From Rhodobacter sp. (lineage in GTDB: Bacteria > Pseudomonadota > Alphaproteobacteria > Rhodobacterales > Rhodobacteraceae): DNA of 6,252 nt. Below, in pieces: positions 5,902 through 6,252 of the stretch. Within the stretch, counting starts at the first letter, position 1. The number at the start of each line of letters is the position of its first letter. Below the pieces are notes generated by a model that was not told the origin of the DNA, searched no databases, and was given only the letters and a program-made list of their open reading frames with translations. A program made the translations under genes and the position numbers. The stretch is from assembly GCA_013824045.1 (NCBI GenBank), contig PNND01000458.1, positions 1-6,252 of the forward strand, written 5' to 3'.

Positions 5902-6209
5902 CCGCCCTCACCCGCCTCGCCGCCACCATCGCCGCCCGCAAAGGGGCCGACCCCGACACCAGCTGGACGGCCAAGCTCCTGTCCAAAGGCCCCGAGAAAT
6001 GCGCCGAGAAGTTCGGGGAAGAAGCGGTGGAGGCCATCATCGAAGCCGTGAAGGGCGACCGTGACCGCCTTACCGCCGAGGCGGCGGATGTGCTCTACCA
6101 CCTCCTCGTGATGCTCGCCGCCCGTGACGTGACGCTGGAGGATGTGCTGGCCGAACTGGACCGCCGCGAAGGCACTTCCGGCCTGTCTGAAAAGGCCGCG
6201 CGCGGCTGA
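5898..6209 (+). CDS. hisE: Phosphoribosyl-ATP pyrophosphohydrolase HisE
   Basis: HisE hydrolyses phosphoribosyl-ATP to phosphoribosyl-AMP and pyrophosphate, the second step of the pathway. The 103-residue product is a standalone HisE, the common arrangement in Alphaproteobacteria, not the HisIE fusion found in enterobacteria. The all-alpha MazG-like metal site is visible: E41-E42-x-x-E45 in [12 protein letters not shown], with E61-x-x-D64 in [13 protein letters not shown]. The segment [17 protein letters not shown] (22-38) is typical of the family. The ATG at 5898 overlaps the hisF stop as ATGA, and GAGG (5889-5892) lies five bases upstream, inside hisF. The pairing with hisF suggests translational coupling. 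A GC-only hairpin spans its stop codon. The partner hisI is not in this window. Confidence 0.96.
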   Translation: MTALTRLAATIAARKGADPDTSWTAKLLSKGPEKCAEKFGEEAVEAIIEAVKGDRDRLTAEAADVLYHLLVMLAARDVTLEDVLAELDRREGTSGLSEKAARG

Positions 6210-6217
6210 CCGCGCGC
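6198..6217. repeat. GC hairpin across the hisE stop codon
   Basis: GCGCGCGG (6198-6205) and CCGCGCGC (6210-6217) form a perfect 8-bp stem with the loop CTGA, which contains the hisE stop codon TGA (6207-6209). It could mark the end of the hisF-hisE transcript, but no T-tract follows, so an intrinsic terminator is not supported. Confidence 0.4.
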
Positions 6218-6252
6218 CGCCCTCCTGTCAGATCACAGCAGGAAATCCGACC

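Noticed and set aside
6223..6243. Possible hairpin TCCTG/CAGGA and a possible convergent gene ending near 6228-6235
   Set aside because: The stem is only five base pairs. Stop codons on the minus strand could end a neighbouring gene, but too little sequence remains to support a call.

Overview
The window looks like ordinary core chromosome from a GC-rich alphaproteobacterium, most likely Rhodobacteraceae (Rhodobacter/Paracoccus/Roseobacter-like). I base this on the strong G/C bias at third codon positions, the order hisB, hisH, hisA, hisF, hisE, and a periplasmic DUF2147 gene beside hisA. The family assignment is an inference from gene order and protein style; no search was run.

Layout: the window opens inside hisB (3' two-thirds), followed by a 139-bp gap holding three consecutive, near-perfect AT-cored hairpins, then hisH. 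Next comes a small putative lipoprotein gene on the plus strand, then two minus-strand genes: an EamA/DMT-type transporter and, upstream of it on that strand, a secreted DUF2147 protein. DUF2147 diverges from hisA across a 159-bp intergenic region. After hisA come a 93-aa two-helix membrane protein (plus, possibly from a leaderless promoter) and a 304-aa polytopic membrane protein (minus), which diverges from hisF. hisF overlaps hisE by four bases (ATGA). The window ends about 40 bp after hisE.

The his products cover consecutive steps of histidine synthesis. HisE hydrolyses PR-ATP to PR-AMP, HisA isomerises ProFAR to PRFAR, HisH and HisF together form imidazole-glycerol phosphate synthase (glutaminase plus cyclase), and HisB dehydrates IGP. 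The catalytic residues expected for HisH, HisA, HisF and HisE are all present, so these genes look functional. The his set is not one operon here: two inserts containing opposite-strand genes split it into hisB-hisH, hisA, and hisF-hisE.

I see no mobile element, CRISPR array, tRNA or rRNA. The most unusual structure is the triple-hairpin array between hisB and hisH. The other second-look items are a terminator or attenuator with a spare pairing arm before the transporter, a possible leaderless promoter, and two uncharacterised membrane proteins next to hisF. I found no convincing new multi-gene system.
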